NCBI GenBank assembly: GCA_051747265.1
Contig: JBNJFY010000007.1
Coordinates: 62,001-126,000, forward strand
Length of the DNA stretch: 64,000 nt
Direction: 5' to 3'
Source: JBNJFY01 sp051747265
Lineage (GTDB): Bacteria > Bacteroidota > Rhodothermia > Balneolales > Balneolaceae
Part shown: positions 61,652-64,000 of the stretch, in pieces
How positions within the stretch are numbered: position 1 is the first letter of the stretch
How the letters are laid out: each line of letters opens with the position of its first letter
Notes under the pieces: generated by a model
Databases searched by the model: none
What the model was told of the DNA's origin: nothing
What the model saw: only the letters and a program-made list of their open reading frames with translations
Program-made: the position numbers and the translations under genes

Positions 61652-62515
61652 ATGGCTTTCACATTTACGGAATATTACGAAGGGAAAACGGGTATCACTT
61701 TTGGTGTAAATCGGGTTTTATTTAGCGAAAGTACCCCTTATCAGAAAGTAGAGGTGCTGGAAACCGATTCTTGGGGGCGACTACTCACCGTAGATGATAT
61801 GGTGATGTTATCGGAGCAGGATGAATTCGTATATCATGAGATGATAGCTCACGTGCCTCTGAACAGTCATCCCAAGCCAGAAAAAGTACTGATTGTGGGT
61901 GGTGGAGATGGTGGAACTGCCAGAGAGGTACTCCGTCATGAGCAGGTAACATCCGTGGATCTGGTGGAAATTGATGAAGCGGTGGTGCGTGCCTCCCAAG
62001 AGTTTCTCCGGGGGGTTGGGGAATTTGATGATCCGCGTTTAACGGTAACTATTGAGGATGGAATCCATTGGGTAGAGGACCACAAGCAAAGCTATGACGT
62101 TATTATTGTGGATGGATCTGATCCCGTGGGGCCGGCGGAGGGATTGTTTAATCGCAGTTTTTTTGAATCGTGCTATAATGCGCTTCATGAACAGGGTATT
62201 CTAGTTGCGCAAAGCGAAAGCCCTTGGGTGCAGCATTATCACGAGCCCATTAGACACATCTACCATATTATGGATGAGTTGTTTGATCTGGCTAAGCTCT
62301 ATTTGTCCCATATTCCGCTGTATCCCACTGGTATGTGGGCGATGACCTATGCCTGCAAAGGTCAACTGGATCCACTCTCCGTTGAAACTGAGGACCGAGT
62401 GGCCAATTTTATGGCCAAGCACGGAGAACATTTGCGCTATTACAATCAGGATATACATCATTCGACTTTTGCCTTGCCCCAGTTTGTGCGTCGTGTCATA
62501 GGAACACTCGAGTAG
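61652..62515 (+). CDS. speE: Polyamine aminopropyltransferase (spermidine synthase-like)
   Basis: 287 residues. The aminopropyltransferase core is present: KVLIVGGGDGGTAREVLRH, SVDLVEIDEAVV, IEDGIHWVEDH and IIVDGSDPVGPAEGLF. It transfers an aminopropyl group from decarboxylated SAM to putrescine or, as in Thermus and some archaea, directly to agmatine. With pdaD in the operon and no agmatinase nearby, the agmatine route is plausible but unproved. Confidence 0.94.
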   Translation: MAFTFTEYYEGKTGITFGVNRVLFSESTPYQKVEVLETDSWGRLLTVDDMVMLSEQDEFVYHEMIAHVPLNSHPKPEKVLIVGGGDGGTAREVLRHEQVTSVDLVEIDEAVVRASQEFLRGVGEFDDPRLTVTIEDGIHWVEDHKQSYDVIIVDGSDPVGPAEGLFNRSFFESCYNALHEQGILVAQSESPWVQHYHEPIRHIYHIMDELFDLAKLYLSHIPLYPTGMWAMTYACKGQLDPLSVETEDRVANFMAKHGEHLRYYNQDIHHSTFALPQFVRRVIGTLE

Positions 62516-62560
62516 ACACTTAAGATCATTCAACTGATTGATGAAATCCCATATCGCTGC

Positions 62561-64000
62561 CTGAACATCCAATGTGCGAAAAATACGGTCGTACTGTTCA
62601 TACTTATCTGGATGGTTGTAGAGGGTTCATCTCAAGGGGTATTTGCGCAGTCTGTTTCCAAGGATACTACACAGAGTATCAAATTTTGGGATCGTACAGC
62701 TGATAGACAGATTAAACTTCAGAATTTGTCATTGGACACCAAGGTTGATTCGGCACGATTAGTACTAGCCACCTTAGATCGACTACGGTATAAAGGTTAT
62801 TGGAAGGCGCAGATCCATTCTATTGATCGTGAGGATAATACCCAATGGTTGATTTTAGGAGAGTTTGGGCAACCCTGCGAATGGGGGCAAATATATGTTA
62901 ATGATGACACCATACGTAAACAGGGGCTATATCATGGCCGAGACTTAGAGCGCGAAATTGAGAACCAATTGCGTAGTCTTGAGGAAGAGGGTCGGCTACT
63001 GGCTCAAGTAAAGGTGGATACGGTATGGGTTGACGCAATTTCATCGGATCCATGTAAAGTACATGCTAAACTGACCGCAACCCCCGGAGAACCCGTGCGC
63101 ATCGGAGGGTATGTATTTCCAGAGCTTGAACACACCTCCACTTCATATATTAGAACCGTATCCGGATTACGTGATTCGATGTTGGTTACCCCTCAATTAT
63201 TAGGAAATGCCCGACAACGGCTGGAGCAAAGTGAGTTATTCGCCAGTGTGGAACGGCCGGAACTGATGAAGCAGGATTCCACCTATTTGGTACGCTATGA
63301 TATGACGGAACGCAATCCCAATCGGTTTGATGTTCTGGTTGGATACGTTCCCAATACCGGTTCGCAAGCGGGCGGTACCATTGTGGGTAACGCTGATATT
63401 CGATTGCGACATTTGATCTGGGAGGGCAGTGATACCCGCGTGCATTTTGAGCGCCTTCGGGCTGATGTTACCAAATTAGATCTGAAAGTGACGCGACATT
63501 GGATAGCCGGTCACCCTTTTTCTGCCGGAACCGCCTTAGATTTTTTGCAGCAAGATAGTACCTATCAAACACGAAGCTTTCTGTTACGGGGTGGATATGA
63601 GTTGCTTCCTGGTGCTATGTTGTGGTTAACCGGCAGACGTGAGATTATCGCGGCCAACGAAACCACACCGCATACTTCGTCATTGGTTAGAGAAGAGCGC
63701 GGAACAGCGTTAGACGCATCCTCTTGGATGGGGGGCATGGATTTACGTTATGAAAGGGTAGATTTACGAATGAACCCCTCCAAGGGTTTTCGATTTCGTT
63801 TGCAGGTTGAGTCGGGCGTGAAAAATATTACTGATGCCCGGGCGGAGGCCGATTCAATTGACCAACGCCAAACCCCCTCAATCCTGCAGCTGGATGCCAG
63901 TGTGTTTCAGTCGCTTTGGCCGCGACATGTGTTGGTACCTTCCGTTCATGGATATGCCGTGGTGCTGGACCAGATAACAGAAAATGATTTAATACGATTT
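62561..64000 (+). CDS. POTRA/beta-barrel outer-membrane protein, truncated by window end
   Basis: The frame is open from directly after the speE stop to base 64000 (480 codons from 62561), so the C-terminus is missing. It begins with a signal-like segment (KNTVVLFILIWMVVEGSSQG, cleavage near VFAQS), but no ATG, GTG or TTG lies before it: the first ATG is 62612, inside the hydrophobic region, so a CTG at 62561 or an upstream error is suspected. The N-terminal half shows POTRA-like repeats (LRYKGYWKAQIHSI, IRKQGLYHGRDLEREIENQL) and the second half shows barrel strands (RFDVLVGYVPNTGSQAGG, DTRVHFERLRADVTKLDL). Likely a BamA/TamA/FhaC-class protein. Confidence 0.72.
   Translation, partial: MNIQCAKNTVVLFILIWMVVEGSSQGVFAQSVSKDTTQSIKFWDRTADRQIKLQNLSLDTKVDSARLVLATLDRLRYKGYWKAQIHSIDREDNTQWLILGEFGQPCEWGQIYVNDDTIRKQGLYHGRDLEREIENQLRSLEEEGRLLAQVKVDTVWVDAISSDPCKVHAKLTATPGEPVRIGGYVFPELEHTSTSYIRTVSGLRDSMLVTPQLLGNARQRLEQSELFASVERPELMKQDSTYLVRYDMTERNPNRFDVLVGYVPNTGSQAGGTIVGNADIRLRHLIWEGSDTRVHFERLRADVTKLDLKVTRHWIAGHPFSAGTALDFLQQDSTYQTRSFLLRGGYELLPGAMLWLTGRREIIAANETTPHTSSLVREERGTALDASSWMGGMDLRYERVDLRMNPSKGFRFRLQVESGVKNITDARAEADSIDQRQTPSILQLDASVFQSLWPRHVLVPSVHGYAVVLDQITENDLIRF

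Noticed and set aside
1..64000. Possible mobile element or phage remnant
   Set aside because: No integrase, transposase, terminal repeats or phage gene seen; only the AT-rich glycosyltransferase pair is compositionally distinct.

Overview
The window reads as chromosome from a marine or halotolerant member of the Bacteroidota/Rhodothermota/Balneolota (FCB) group. Pointers are a GWxTD-domain protein, a fused alpha-beta branched-chain 2-oxoacid dehydrogenase E1, paired periplasmic amidohydrolase-like proteins, many lipoproteins with N-terminal lipoboxes, an IF2 with a very acidic N-terminus, and start codons that mostly lack Shine-Dalgarno sequences. The affiliation is inferred from gene content only. 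Coding density is high. I see no rRNA, tRNA, CRISPR array, integrase, transposase or prophage gene.

Layout. 1-7.9 kb: end of a TolB-propeller amidohydrolase, a 385-base gap full of hairpins ending in a terminator (candidate small RNA), an osmC-cysE-cysM sulfur cluster, two lipoproteins, a methyltransferase and an AhpD-like pair. 7.9-11.9 kb (minus): GWxTD protein-pdxA-methyltransferase-ftsE operon. 12-18 kb: acyl-CoA carboxylase beta subunit and three consecutive exported amidohydrolase-fold proteins, of which only the middle one keeps a metal site. 18.3-20.4 kb (minus): chemoreceptor and a fur-merC-like pair. 20.6-28 kb (plus): AtuA-like protein, FAD oxidoreductase and the two halves of a heterodimeric ABC exporter with an RNase Z gene between them. 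28-29.8 kb (minus): btaB-btaA, betaine-lipid synthesis. 29.9-36.7 kb: YqjD-like protein, penicillin-acylase-like protein, membrane protein, prfB (programmed +1 frameshift), nadB, coaE, GNAT. 36.7-38.7 kb: AT-rich pair of glycosyltransferases. 38.8-43.2 kb: fbp, a DUF192 lipoprotein and a large BNR-repeat protein. 43.4-50.8 kb: the transcription/translation operon rimP-nusA-infB-rbfA-truB-ribF-rpsO, then pnp, an M16 protease, asnS, holA, an ECF sigma factor with a small membrane partner, and the fused E1. 60.7-64 kb: speD-pdaD-speE polyamine operon followed by a POTRA/beta-barrel outer-membrane protein cut by the window end.

How it fits together. Branched-chain or isoprenoid carbon catabolism is suggested by the E1 fusion, the methylcrotonyl-type carboxylase beta subunit and the AtuA-like protein. 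Membrane adaptation is suggested by btaAB, the ABC exporter and the outer-membrane protein. Polyamines would be made from arginine through agmatine using two separate self-cleaving pyruvoyl decarboxylases. A recurring intergenic theme is short heptamer-repeat arrays, often in inverted pairs, found at four places next to gene ends or starts.
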